This document shows, one piece after another, positions 8,583 through 16,816 of a DNA stretch of 64,000 bases (the first letter of the stretch is position 1; the number at the start of each line of letters is the position of its first letter). Location of the stretch: positions 62,001-126,000 of the forward strand of contig NZ_LQIX01000054.1 in assembly GCF_001500045.1 (NCBI RefSeq), written 5' to 3'. The notes beneath the pieces were generated by a model that was not told the DNA's origin, searched no databases, and saw only the letters and a program-made list of their open reading frames with translations. The position numbers and the translations under genes were made by a program. Source of the stretch: Mycobacterium sp. GA-1199. Its GTDB lineage: Bacteria; Actinomycetota; Actinomycetes; Mycobacteriales; Mycobacteriaceae.

Positions 8583-10088
8583 TCAGTACAGCTCCGCCCA
8601 GGCTTCGCGTCGCGCGGCGTCGGGATCCGAGACCACCGTGTCGCGCGCGCTCATGACGATCCGGGTGCAGCGCCGTTCGGTGTCGTAGACGGGCCAGTCG
8701 TGCCCGTTGGACCAGTGAATCTCGCCCGTGTCCCACCCCTGAGAAGCGAAGTCGAGCCACGCCCGCTGCATACGCCTGCCGACCGCGGGTTGCAGCCGCC
8801 GCCCCAGCGGGTGGATCTTGCGCCCGAGATATGACGCGTAGCTGTGCTGGATGTGCACGATCTCGCTGCCATGGGTCGCGCCGAGACCGAGGATGCGCAG
8901 GCTGAAACCGAAATGGTCGAAGCGGTACATGTGGGTCGGGGCGTGGCCGCTGTACGCGTCGGCGAACGCCCACGCCGGCCCGCCGAACATCACGTCGGAA
9001 GCGAACTCGAGAAGTGCCCGTCGACGCGGATATTGCGGGTACGCGGCCAGCACGCGCTGTTTGGCGTCGGGCCCGATGCGGGCGAAGTACGCCTCCACAG
9101 ACGCCTGAGTGGTCGGCAGCATCGGCGGTTTGGTCCAGGCGAACATCGACGCTTCGTGACTGTTGGTCCCGATGATCAGCGGCACCCGCCGCAGGGTTCC
9201 GGCGCGCGCGGCGTCCACCGGGTGACGGGGCAGCAGGTCGACGCCGTACGTCAACCCGTAGGCCAACGTCGGCGTGCGCGCGGCGCTTTCGAGTTGCAGC
9301 CTGCCCGCCGCGCGGCGCAGCTCCCGTTGCGGTAGCCCCTTGACCTCGGAGACCGGCACGCCGAGTCGGCGCACGAACTCGTGCGCCTGCTGGGCCCGCT
9401 GCTCCCGATCGGCGATCAGCGGCAGCGCCGGGCTCTGGGCGATCGCGCGGCTGAACAGGCCCTCGGCGGCGGGGCTGGCGATCAGCGCGAGCACCGACGT
9501 GCCGCCCGCGGACTCGCCGAACACCGTCACGCGGGACGGATCGCCGCCGAAGGCCGCGATGTGGTCGCGGACCCAACGCAATGCGGCGATCTGGTCCCGC
9601 AGGGCCAGGTTGTCGTCGAACCCGTCGCCGAGGTCGCCGAGTTCGAAGCCACCGAAGACGCCGATGCGGTAGGTGATGTTGACCACGACCACGTCGCCGT
9701 TGGCGGCCAGCCGCGAACCGTTGTAGAGCTGGAACTGACCGGCACCGAACACGAACGCGCCGCCGGGTATCCACACCATCACCGGCAGTGACGCACTGGT
9801 GTCGGGCGACCACACCGTCAACGTCAGGCACGCTTCGTCGCGGACCTTGGGGTCGTCGCGGCCACCGCCGACGAACGACTTCCCCTGCGGCGGCAGCGGC
9901 CCGTGCTCGACCCCGTCGCGCACCCCTGTCCACGGCCGCTTCGGCTCGGGCCCGAGGAACCGGCGCTCACCCACGGGTTGCTCGGCATAGGGCACCCCTC
10001 GCCAGACCCCGACGCCGCCTTCGGTTGTGCCGCGGAGATCACCGAGGTCGGTGTGCACGACGGCCGAATGTCCGACAACGGTGGCCAC
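8583..10088 (-). CDS. Type B carboxylesterase / lipase (LipT-like)
   Basis: A 501-residue alpha/beta-hydrolase of the para-nitrobenzyl esterase type that hydrolyses carboxylic esters. Family signatures are RGVPYAEQP near the N-terminus, the nucleophile elbow VTVFGESAGG, an acidic residue in NSHEASMFAW and a late histidine in GATHGSEIVH. No clear signal peptide is seen, so it is probably cytosolic. The GTG start at 10088 follows a TACGAT hexamer by exactly 6 nt; an in-frame ATG at 10121 is the alternative, but it overlaps the divergent gene's start. It resembles mycobacterial LipT. Confidence 0.9.
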   Translation of the reverse strand: MATVVGHSAVVHTDLGDLRGTTEGGVGVWRGVPYAEQPVGERRFLGPEPKRPWTGVRDGVEHGPLPPQGKSFVGGGRDDPKVRDEACLTLTVWSPDTSASLPVMVWIPGGAFVFGAGQFQLYNGSRLAANGDVVVVNITYRIGVFGGFELGDLGDGFDDNLALRDQIAALRWVRDHIAAFGGDPSRVTVFGESAGGTSVLALIASPAAEGLFSRAIAQSPALPLIADREQRAQQAHEFVRRLGVPVSEVKGLPQRELRRAAGRLQLESAARTPTLAYGLTYGVDLLPRHPVDAARAGTLRRVPLIIGTNSHEASMFAWTKPPMLPTTQASVEAYFARIGPDAKQRVLAAYPQYPRRRALLEFASDVMFGGPAWAFADAYSGHAPTHMYRFDHFGFSLRILGLGATHGSEIVHIQHSYASYLGRKIHPLGRRLQPAVGRRMQRAWLDFASQGWDTGEIHWSNGHDWPVYDTERRCTRIVMSARDTVVSDPDAARREAWAELY

Positions 10089-10094
10089 GACCGA

Positions 10095-10100
10095 ATCGTA
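10095..10100 (-). promoter_or_regulatory. -10 element of a probable leaderless promoter for the carboxylesterase gene
   Basis: Read on the minus strand, TACGAT is followed by TCGGTC and then GTG. Only 19 bp separate it from the ATG of the divergent metallopeptidase gene, so the two promoters overlap. Confidence 0.55.
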
Positions 10101-10119
10101 GTGTGCGAAGCTGAACGTC

Positions 10120-11013
10120 ATGACCTTCAACGAAGGTATGCGCATCGACACCAGCACCGCCTCGTCCAGTGGCGGCGGGGGCGGCCCCGGTCGGGGCATC
10201 GCGGTCGGTGGCGGCGTCGGCGGCCTGCTCATCCTCGTGGTGGCGCTGTTCCTTGGCGTCGACCCCAGCACGGTGGTGCCCCAGCAGGGCCAGTACGACA
10301 GCCAGGGTGTAGAAGCGCCGGGCTTCGACGTCAACCAGTGCAAGACCGGCGCGGACGCCAACGCGATCCCCCAGTGCCGCGTGCTCGCCACCGGCAACTC
10401 ACTCGACGCGATCTGGCCACAACTGCTGCCGGACTACACCCGACCGGGCGTTCACCTCTTCACCGACAGCGTCAACACGGCGTGCGGCCATGCCACAAGC
10501 GCGGTCGGACCGTTCTACTGCCCCGCCGACCAGACCGCCTACTTCGACGTCGGCTTCTTCAAGGTCCTGCGTGACCAATTCGGTTCCAGCGGCGGACCGT
10601 TGGCACAGGAGTACGTGGTCGCCCACGAATACGGCCATCACGTGCAGAACCTCACCGGCGCGCTTCGGAACTCGCAGGGCCCCGGCGCGGCGGGCCCCAC
10701 CGGCGGCGGCGTGCGCACCGAACTGCAGGCCGACTGCTACGCGGGCGTCTGGGCGCACTATGCCGCCATCACCAAGCAGGAAGGTACCGACGTCACGTTC
10801 CTACAGCCGTTGACGGACAGGGACATCGCCGATGCGCTGTCGGCTGCGGCCGCGGTGGGCGACGACCGCATTCAGCAGAAGACCACCGGCCGGGTGAACC
10901 CGGAGGGGTGGACGCACGGATCCGCCGCGCAGAGGCAGAAGTGGTTCACCGAGGGCTACCGCACCGGTGACCCGAAAACCTGCGACACGTTCTCCACGAG
11001 CGACCTTGGGTAG
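10120..11013 (+). CDS. Neutral zinc metallopeptidase, membrane anchored (Rv2575-like, YpfJ family)
   Basis: A 297-residue protein with a Gly-rich cytosolic N-terminus, one transmembrane segment (about residues 27-48) and an extracytoplasmic domain. The zinc motif HEYGHH lies near residue 168 in VVAHEYGHHVQN, and QADCYAGVWAH downstream supplies the conserved acidic/Cys block of the family. These features match the putative neutral zinc metallopeptidase family (YpfJ); the substrate is unknown. It diverges from the carboxylesterase and overlaps the following DUF885 gene by a few bases. Confidence 0.9.
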   Translation: MTFNEGMRIDTSTASSSGGGGGPGRGIAVGGGVGGLLILVVALFLGVDPSTVVPQQGQYDSQGVEAPGFDVNQCKTGADANAIPQCRVLATGNSLDAIWPQLLPDYTRPGVHLFTDSVNTACGHATSAVGPFYCPADQTAYFDVGFFKVLRDQFGSSGGPLAQEYVVAHEYGHHVQNLTGALRNSQGPGAAGPTGGGVRTELQADCYAGVWAHYAAITKQEGTDVTFLQPLTDRDIADALSAAAAVGDDRIQQKTTGRVNPEGWTHGSAAQRQKWFTEGYRTGDPKTCDTFSTSDLG

Positions 11014-12664
11014 GACGCCCACGGCGGTCGACGCCGTCGCCGAACGCTACCTGGACACCCTTGCCGAGCTCGACCCTTGCGCCGCAACGAAAATGGGCAT
11101 AACCGGTCACGACCGCAACTATGACGAGGAGATCACCGACTACTCCCCCGACGGTGTCGCCGCGCGCGCCGACGCAGCGCGTCGCACACTGCGCGAACTG
11201 TCCGAGGTCACACCGGCGGACGCGGTCGACGAGGTCACGGTGGCGGCGATGCGCGAGCGCCTGGGAATCGTGATCGACCTCAATGACGCCGGCCTCGATC
11301 TGGGCGAACTCAACGTGATCGCCTCACCGCTGCAGTCGATGCGCAACGTGTTCGACCTCATGCCGACCCAAACCGCCGACGACTGGGCGGTGATCGCGCG
11401 CCGGCTCTCGCACCTGCCCGACCGTGTCGCCGGATACGCCGACGCCCTGCGTGCCGCGGTCGCCGACGGGCATCCTCCGGCGGTGCGCCAGGTCGTGCGC
11501 GGGATCGAACAGGCCGCGAGCATTCAGCACCTGCTGGTCGACATGGTCGCGAACGCGGTCCCGGAGAACACGGCGTTGCACGACGACCTGCAGCAGCACG
11601 CGGCGAACGCCGCCAACGCCTACCGGGAGCTGGGCAGGATCCTTGGCGACGAGATCGCCCCGCATGCGCGCGCCGAGGACGCCGTGGGCCGAGAGGTTTA
11701 CCGGTTGTGTTCGCGTTCGTTCCTCGGCGCCGAGGTCGATTTCGACGAGACGTACGAGTGGGGCCTGGAGCGGCTGGAAAGCATTGTCGCCGAACAGCAG
11801 AAGCTCGCCCAGCAGTTGTATCCCGGGACGTCGATCGCAGACGCGCTGCGGCGGCTGGACGGCGAGGAGCGCTACCTCGTCCACGGCGTCGACGCGCTGC
11901 AGGCATGGATGCAGGACCTGTCCGATCGCGCTGTCGAGGCACTCGCCGACACGCACTTCGACATCGCCGAACCACTGCGCGAGCTGGAGTGCCGGATCGC
12001 GCCGACGCACACCGGCGGCATCTACTACACCGGTCCGTCGGAAGACTTCAGCCGGCCGGGCCGGATGTGGTGGTCAGTTCCGCACGGCGTGGACACCTTC
12101 CACACGTGGCAGGAGACGACGACGGTGTTCCACGAGGGCGTTCCGGGACACCATCTGCAGATCGGCCGCGCGGTCGTGCGCGCCGACCAGCTCAACCGGT
12201 GGCGGCGGCTGGGCTGCTTCGTGTCGGGTCACGGCGAGGGTTGGGCGCTGTACGCCGAACGGCTGATGGCCGAACTCGGTTGGCTCGACGATCCCGGCGA
12301 CCACATCGGAATGCTGGACGCGCAACGCTTTCGGGCCGCGCGCGTCGTCATCGACATCGGGGTGCACTGCGGTATGACCGCGCCCGACGGCACCGTGTGG
12401 GATGTCGACAAGGCGTGGCAGTTCCTGGTGTCCCACAGTGCGATGAACGAGGAGCACCTGCAGTTCGAGCTAGACCGCTACCTGGGCTGGCCGGGCCAGG
12501 CGCCGTCGTACGCGATCGGGCAACGCATCTGGCAACGGCTACGCGACGAGATGCTGGGCAGCGGTGTGTCGCTCAAGGAGTTCCACGATCGCGCGCTGGA
12601 CCTCGGCGGACTGCCGCTCGACGTGCTGCGGTCGGCGCTGACGAGTGATTTCGCCTCGGGCTAG
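11006..12664 (+). CDS. DUF885 family protein (M1/M32-like putative zinc peptidase)
   Basis: About 552 residues. The central HEGVPGHHLQ motif (about residue 375) is the HExxxHH-like signature of DUF885 proteins, thought to be metallopeptidases; GWALYAERL follows about 30 residues later. No signal peptide is seen. The start is uncertain: TTG 11006 leaves an 8-base overlap with the upstream metallopeptidase gene, while in-frame GTG 10967 would overlap by 47 bases; neither has a strong ribosome site. The stop codon TAG is part of the -10 hexamer of the next gene. Confidence 0.85.
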   Translation: MGRTPTAVDAVAERYLDTLAELDPCAATKMGITGHDRNYDEEITDYSPDGVAARADAARRTLRELSEVTPADAVDEVTVAAMRERLGIVIDLNDAGLDLGELNVIASPLQSMRNVFDLMPTQTADDWAVIARRLSHLPDRVAGYADALRAAVADGHPPAVRQVVRGIEQAASIQHLLVDMVANAVPENTALHDDLQQHAANAANAYRELGRILGDEIAPHARAEDAVGREVYRLCSRSFLGAEVDFDETYEWGLERLESIVAEQQKLAQQLYPGTSIADALRRLDGEERYLVHGVDALQAWMQDLSDRAVEALADTHFDIAEPLRELECRIAPTHTGGIYYTGPSEDFSRPGRMWWSVPHGVDTFHTWQETTTVFHEGVPGHHLQIGRAVVRADQLNRWRRLGCFVSGHGEGWALYAERLMAELGWLDDPGDHIGMLDAQRFRAARVVIDIGVHCGMTAPDGTVWDVDKAWQFLVSHSAMNEEHLQFELDRYLGWPGQAPSYAIGQRIWQRLRDEMLGSGVSLKEFHDRALDLGGLPLDVLRSALTSDFASG

Positions 12665-12667
12665 CGT
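12662..12667 (+). promoter_or_regulatory. -10 element of a probable leaderless promoter for the MBL hydrolase
   Basis: TAGCGT (12662-12667) plus six bases leads directly to ATG 12674. The hexamer contains the TAG stop of the upstream gene. Confidence 0.5.
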
Positions 12668-12673
12668 GAACGC

Positions 12674-13348
12674 ATGGAGTGTGTCGCGGTCACGCCGAAC
12701 CTGACGATGCTCGTCGTCAGCGGATGGCAGGTCTACGCCTGGCGCGACGGTGACTCGGTCACGATGATCGACACTGGGGCACCGGGATCCGGCGCGGCCA
12801 TCGCTGACGCCGTACCCGGAGTCGATCGGATCATCCTGACGCACGGGCATGTCGACCACGTCGGCTCGGCGGCCGAACTCCACACATCGACGGGGGCCCC
12901 TGTCCTCGCCGGCGCCGGCGACGCCGCGGCCATTCGTGACGGCGTCGCGCTGCCCCCACCGGTGTTCGAAGATTGGGAGGTGCCGATCCACGCGCGCGTC
13001 GCCGCGGGGTTGCCCGATGCGGCCGACCCCGTCCCCGTCGCCCGGGAACTGCGCGACGGCGACATCCTGGATTTCGGCGGCGGCGCCGAGATCTTGTCGA
13101 TACCGGGCCACACCGAGGGCAGCATCGCGATCCATCTGCCCCGCCACGGTGTGCTGTTGACCGGTGACACCATCGCCAACGTCGGTACGCTCATGCTCGG
13201 CACCTTCAACCAGGACCGGGTGCGCACGGTGGCGTCATTCCGCCGCCTCGCCGCGCTCGACATCGACACGGCGTGTTTCGGGCACGGCGAACCGATCACC
13301 TCCGGTGCGGGCGCACGGCTTCGGGAGGTCGCGGCCACGCTGAGCTGA
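12674..13348 (+). CDS. Metallo-beta-lactamase (MBL) fold hydrolase
   Basis: A 224-residue di-metal hydrolase of the MBL superfamily. Metal ligands are visible in ILTHGHVDHVG (HxHxDH, near residue 58), IPGHTEGS and LLTGDTIAN; the final histidine is in CFGHGEP. The substrate is unknown; the length fits glyoxalase-II-like or general MBL hydrolases. ATG 12674 is preceded by no Shine-Dalgarno sequence but by TAGCGT at leaderless spacing. The next gene lies 56 bp downstream on the same strand. Confidence 0.88.
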   Translation: MECVAVTPNLTMLVVSGWQVYAWRDGDSVTMIDTGAPGSGAAIADAVPGVDRIILTHGHVDHVGSAAELHTSTGAPVLAGAGDAAAIRDGVALPPPVFEDWEVPIHARVAAGLPDAADPVPVARELRDGDILDFGGGAEILSIPGHTEGSIAIHLPRHGVLLTGDTIANVGTLMLGTFNQDRVRTVASFRRLAALDIDTACFGHGEPITSGAGARLREVAATLS

Positions 13349-13404
13349 CCGGCCCCATCCGAATCGCCCAGCGAGTACCGTCACCGGGGTCGAAGGAGAC
13401 ACTC

Positions 13405-14151
13405 ATGCGCATCGCAATCGCAGGAGCGACGGGAAACATCGGCGCCCGCACCGCCGCCGCGCTGGAGCGCGACGGCCACGAGGTCGTCCGCATCAGCCGC
13501 TCACTCGGGATCGACCTGTTGTCCGGTGAAGGCCTGGACTCCGCGCTCGCCGGCGTGCACGCCGTCGTCGACGCCGTCAGCGCGCCGCCCATCGACCGGG
13601 ACCGCACCATCGAGTACTTCGGCACCACCACACGCAATCTGCTCGCCGCCGAGCAGCGCGCCGGTGTCGGTCACCATGTGCTGTTGTCGATCGTCGGCAT
13701 TCACGCCATCGAAGGCAATGCGCATTACTCGGGCAAGCGGGAACAGGAACGGCTCGTCGCCGACGGACCGGTGCCGTGGACCATCGTGCCCGCCACCCAG
13801 TTTCACGACTTCGCGGCCATGGTCGCCGGTTGGTTCGAACAGGACGGGGTGTCGACCATCGCCCCGCTGCTCGTGCAGCCGATCGCGCCCGATGACATCG
13901 CCGAGGTCCTCGCCGAGGTGGCGGTCGGTCAACCGCAGGGCCGGTATGTGGATGTCGCGGGGCCCGAGACACAGGACCTCGTCGACATGGCACGCCGGAC
14001 GCTGGCCGCCAGGGGCAGGCAGGTGAAGCTCGTCCCGACCTGGTCGGGCATGTTCGGGCTCTCGATGGCCGGAAATGTCTTGCTGCCGGGCGAGAATGCG
14101 CGCATCGCCCCGACGACGTTCGACGACTGGCTCGCCGCCGGCGCCAACTGA
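13405..14151 (+). CDS. NAD(P)-binding NmrA-like / atypical SDR protein
   Basis: A 248-residue protein with the extended-SDR fingerprint GATGNIG at residues 7-13. It lacks an obvious YxxxK, as in NmrA-like and NAD(P)H-binding atypical SDRs. It may be a reductase or a redox sensor; the sequence does not decide. The start at ATG 13405 is clear because GAAGGAG lies just upstream. The following SDR gene begins 13 bp downstream behind AGGAGG, so the two are probably co-transcribed. Confidence 0.85.
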   Translation: MRIAIAGATGNIGARTAAALERDGHEVVRISRSLGIDLLSGEGLDSALAGVHAVVDAVSAPPIDRDRTIEYFGTTTRNLLAAEQRAGVGHHVLLSIVGIHAIEGNAHYSGKREQERLVADGPVPWTIVPATQFHDFAAMVAGWFEQDGVSTIAPLLVQPIAPDDIAEVLAEVAVGQPQGRYVDVAGPETQDLVDMARRTLAARGRQVKLVPTWSGMFGLSMAGNVLLPGENARIAPTTFDDWLAAGAN

Positions 14152-14164
14152 TCAGGAGGACTGG

Positions 14165-14992
14165 ATGACCAACCTCGACACCCCGCTGGCCGGAAGGGTG
14201 GCCTACGTGACGGGGGCCGCCCGTGGCCAGGGCCGTCAGCACTGCGTGCGGTTGGCCCGCGCCGGCGCCGATATCGTCGCGATCGACGCGTGCGGTCCGG
14301 TCGCCGCGCACAACGGTTATCCGCCCGCGGGCCCGGAGGATCTCGCCGAAACGGTGAGCCTCGTCGAAGGTGAGGGCCGCAAGATCGTCGCCGACCGGGT
14401 CGACGTCCGCGATCTCGCGGGCCAACAGCGGGTGGTCTCCGACGCGATCGAGCAGTTCGGCCGCCTCGACATCGTCGTCGTCAACGCCGGTGTGATGAAT
14501 TGGGGCCGGCTGTGGGAGATTTCGGCGCAACAGTGGCAGGAAGTCCTCGACATCAACCTCACCGGTGTGTGGAACACGATCAAGGCCGCCGTACCGGCGA
14601 TGATCGAGGCGGGCAACGGCGGGTCGATCATCACGATCAGTTCGGCAGCCGGCATCAAGGCCGTCCCCGGCTGCGGTCACTACTGCGCCAGCAAGTTCGG
14701 CGTCGTCGGGCTCACCAACTCGTTGGCGGTCGAACTCGGCGAGTTCGGCATACGGGTCAACTCGGTGCATCCGTACGGCACCGACACCCCGATGGGCAAC
14801 GACACGTCGATGTACCAGATCTTCGCCGACCACCAGACCTACATCCACAGCTTCTCCCCCGGCGCGCTGCCGACGGAGTCGCTGGCCGACCCGGATCTGA
14901 TCTCCGACATCGTGGTCTGGTTGGCCAGCGACGCCTCGTCACTGCTGACCGCGGCGCAAATCCCCGCTGACAAAGGCTATCTCAAGATCTGA
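14165..14992 (+). CDS. Mycofactocin-coupled SDR family oxidoreductase
   Basis: A 275-residue SDR. The loop is TGAARGQGRQH (about residues 17-27), with catalytic serine in ISSAAG and Tyr/Lys in HYCASKFG. A 15-20 residue insertion after the second beta strand (AIDACGPVAAHNGYPPAGP) is the hallmark of the mycofactocin-associated SDR subfamily. There, by family knowledge, the nicotinamide cofactor is held tightly and re-oxidised by mycofactocin. The probable role is alcohol or hydroxyl oxidation in catabolism. AGGAGG precedes ATG 14165. No mycofactocin biosynthesis genes occur in this window. Confidence 0.88.
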   Translation: MTNLDTPLAGRVAYVTGAARGQGRQHCVRLARAGADIVAIDACGPVAAHNGYPPAGPEDLAETVSLVEGEGRKIVADRVDVRDLAGQQRVVSDAIEQFGRLDIVVVNAGVMNWGRLWEISAQQWQEVLDINLTGVWNTIKAAVPAMIEAGNGGSIITISSAAGIKAVPGCGHYCASKFGVVGLTNSLAVELGEFGIRVNSVHPYGTDTPMGNDTSMYQIFADHQTYIHSFSPGALPTESLADPDLISDIVVWLASDASSLLTAAQIPADKGYLKI

Positions 14993-15094
14993 GCGTGCCG
15001 CGAGTCTGAACTTGTGCGCCAAATTTCAACGAATGTTCGTGCAGAAGTTCAATTTCGGCGCCCGGCCACCGCCGGCGCCCGGGCACCGCCTCCG

Positions 15095-15979
15095 TCAGAG
15101 CCGGGACTGCTCCTTGATCGCCGTATCACTGGTGCGCAGCGGCCGGATCAGCGCGTCCTGGGTGAAGGATGCGATCAGCTCACCCGCCTCGGTGTGCACC
15201 GTGCCGCGCACGTACGACATGCCGGCGCCCACCTGGGTGCTCTCGTGGCTGTAGAGCAGCCACCCGTCCCAGCCGAACGGCTCGTGGAAGCTGACCGATA
15301 CCGTCATCGGCGCGGTCGACACGGTGATGTGCGACTGCGCGGTGCCGATCCCCTCGTGCGCGCGCATCGTCGTCGAAATACCAAGGTGCCCGGTCAGATA
15401 CACGACGAGAGCCTTGGCGAGCTCGTCGCGGTCGGGGGTCTTGTCGTAGTGCACCCAGGCGTACAGTTCCGGCGGGCCGACCTCGTCGGGGCTGTTGACG
15501 TCGACGATATCGACGAGCCGGATCTCGCGACCGGCCATGGCCATGCCGGCATCGTTGGCTTCCGCGGGTGGCTTCACGTCGGGTCGCGCCAGCGCATGCC
15601 GGATGACGTCGTCGGTCGGGACGTCCGTCAGCACGGTGACGGTGATGCAGCGTTTGCCGTTCTGCTTGGCCGCGACGACAGCGGTTGCGGTGGAACGGCC
15701 TTCGTTGACGACGTCGATCTCCAACTCGACCGGTCCAGCAGCGACCATGACCGCCCGCGAGAACACCGCATGCACCGATCGAACCGACTTACCCTCGAAT
15801 CGCTTGGCCACCGCCACGATCACCTGGGCGAGCACCTGGGTGCCCTCGACAACCTGCCGGTCCTCCTCACCGGCGGGCCCGGTCTCGGCGATGAATCGGT
15901 TCTCCCCGTCCGAGCGGACGTCGAACAGGTCGAGCAGGGTGTCGACGGTCCACTGTTGCTGCGCTGAGTCTGTGGTCAT
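15095..15979 (-). CDS. Acyl-CoA thioesterase domain protein (TesB-like double hotdog)
   Basis: A 294-residue protein with two hotdog halves, as in acyl-CoA thioesterase II, which releases a free acid from a CoA ester. The first half contains VVEGTQVLAQVIVAVAK, the usual GG/GQ helix of TesB folds; the second ends HESTQVGAGMSYVRGTVHTEAGELIAS. It is transcribed away from the tetR gene and shares a 76-bp divergent promoter region that holds a palindrome. A TACTGT hexamer seven bases before ATG 15979 suggests a leaderless mRNA. It is probably part of the TetR-controlled catabolic block. Confidence 0.82.
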   Translation of the reverse strand: MTTDSAQQQWTVDTLLDLFDVRSDGENRFIAETGPAGEEDRQVVEGTQVLAQVIVAVAKRFEGKSVRSVHAVFSRAVMVAAGPVELEIDVVNEGRSTATAVVAAKQNGKRCITVTVLTDVPTDDVIRHALARPDVKPPAEANDAGMAMAGREIRLVDIVDVNSPDEVGPPELYAWVHYDKTPDRDELAKALVVYLTGHLGISTTMRAHEGIGTAQSHITVSTAPMTVSVSFHEPFGWDGWLLYSHESTQVGAGMSYVRGTVHTEAGELIASFTQDALIRPLRTSDTAIKEQSRL

Positions 15980-16011
15980 GCAAGGAACAGTAACCGAGCC
16001 TCTACAAAAGC

Positions 16012-16026
16012 GGTAACGTCGTTACC
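16012..16026. promoter_or_regulatory. Operator 1 of the adjacent TetR regulator
   Basis: GGTAACGTCGTTACC is a perfect 7+1+7 palindrome between tetR and the divergent thioesterase gene. It covers the TAACGT -10-like hexamer for tetR and lies in the -35 region of the thioesterase promoter. The same core, GGTAAYGTCRTTACC, recurs at 16769-16783 before the amidohydrolase. Confidence 0.72.
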
Positions 16027-16055
16027 AGTCAATCACGAGCCGGAAGGTGACGACC

Positions 16056-16706
16056 ATGGCCAAGCCGAGCGGGCGCCCCGCCGCGAGCGGTACCCGCACG
16101 GCCGACGCTGCCGATGGCGATTCCCGGCCCAAGCGCTTCATGAAGTCGGCATTGGCGATCCTCGGCGAGACCGGGCGCACCGACTTCACCGTGCTCGAGG
16201 TGGTCGAGCGGTCGAAGACGTCGCTGCGGTCCTTTTACCAACACTTCTCGACCAAGGACGAACTGCTCCTCGCCTTGGTCGACAAGATCATGTCCGAGTC
16301 GACGCGCCGCTGGCGCGAGGACACTGACGGGCTACCGGCCGCCACGGCCCTTCGCGTCCTCATCGACCGGATCTGCACCCCGCCCGAGACCACCACACAG
16401 GACAAGGTCAACCGGGGTCTGACGAACTACAACGACCGCCTCGCAGAGACCTTGCCGCGTGAGTACTCCCGCGTGCTCTCCCCGGTCTACGAGTTGATCA
16501 GAGACATCATCAACCGCGGCATCGCCGAGGGCGTTTTCCGGTCGGACCTCAACGTCGACGCGCGGGCCGCGCTGATCATGCAGTCCGCGCTGGGCGCGAT
16601 CCGGCTGCAGGTGCTCGGTGCGGAACTCAGCGGGATACCGGTCGGCGCCGACGACATCTACGACTTCTGCCTCAGCGGGCTCACCGGCCCGGACAAGCAC
16701 GCTTGA
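16056..16706 (+). CDS. TetR/AcrR family transcriptional regulator
   Basis: A 216-residue dimeric repressor type. The helix-turn-helix (about residues 25-70) reads KSALAILGETGRTDFTV then VVERSKTSLRSFYQHFSTKDEL; the C-terminal half is a ligand-binding helical domain. ATG 16056 was chosen because GGAAGG precedes it; an in-frame GTG lies at 16047. Two near-identical palindromes flank the gene, one in its own promoter and one before the amidohydrolase. This suggests autoregulation and control of the thioesterase and the amidohydrolase/acyl-CoA dehydrogenase genes. The inducer is probably an acyl-CoA or related catabolite (inference). Confidence 0.92.
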   Translation: MAKPSGRPAASGTRTADAADGDSRPKRFMKSALAILGETGRTDFTVLEVVERSKTSLRSFYQHFSTKDELLLALVDKIMSESTRRWREDTDGLPAATALRVLIDRICTPPETTTQDKVNRGLTNYNDRLAETLPREYSRVLSPVYELIRDIINRGIAEGVFRSDLNVDARAALIMQSALGAIRLQVLGAELSGIPVGADDIYDFCLSGLTGPDKHA

Positions 16707-16765
16707 CCTGCACCGCACAAGCCGAGAACCAGCCTCTCCAGGGCGGCTGTTTATGCTGGTCTGAA

Positions 16766-16786
16766 AGTGGTAATGTCATTACCACT
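16766..16786. promoter_or_regulatory. Operator 2 of the adjacent TetR regulator
   Basis: Two perfect 10-base arms (AGTGGTAATG and CATTACCACT) surround a single T. The palindrome covers a TAATGT -10-like hexamer (16771-16776), 31 bp before the amidohydrolase ATG, and shares its 15-base core with operator 1. Confidence 0.75.
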
Positions 16787-16816
16787 CACAGCCAATCAGA
16801 CTTGCAGGAGGCGAAC

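Noticed and set aside
8137..9933. 598-codon minus-strand frame overlapping the carboxylesterase
   Set aside because: Out of frame with the esterase, Arg/Ala-rich and without motifs; the esterase frame carries GESAGG.
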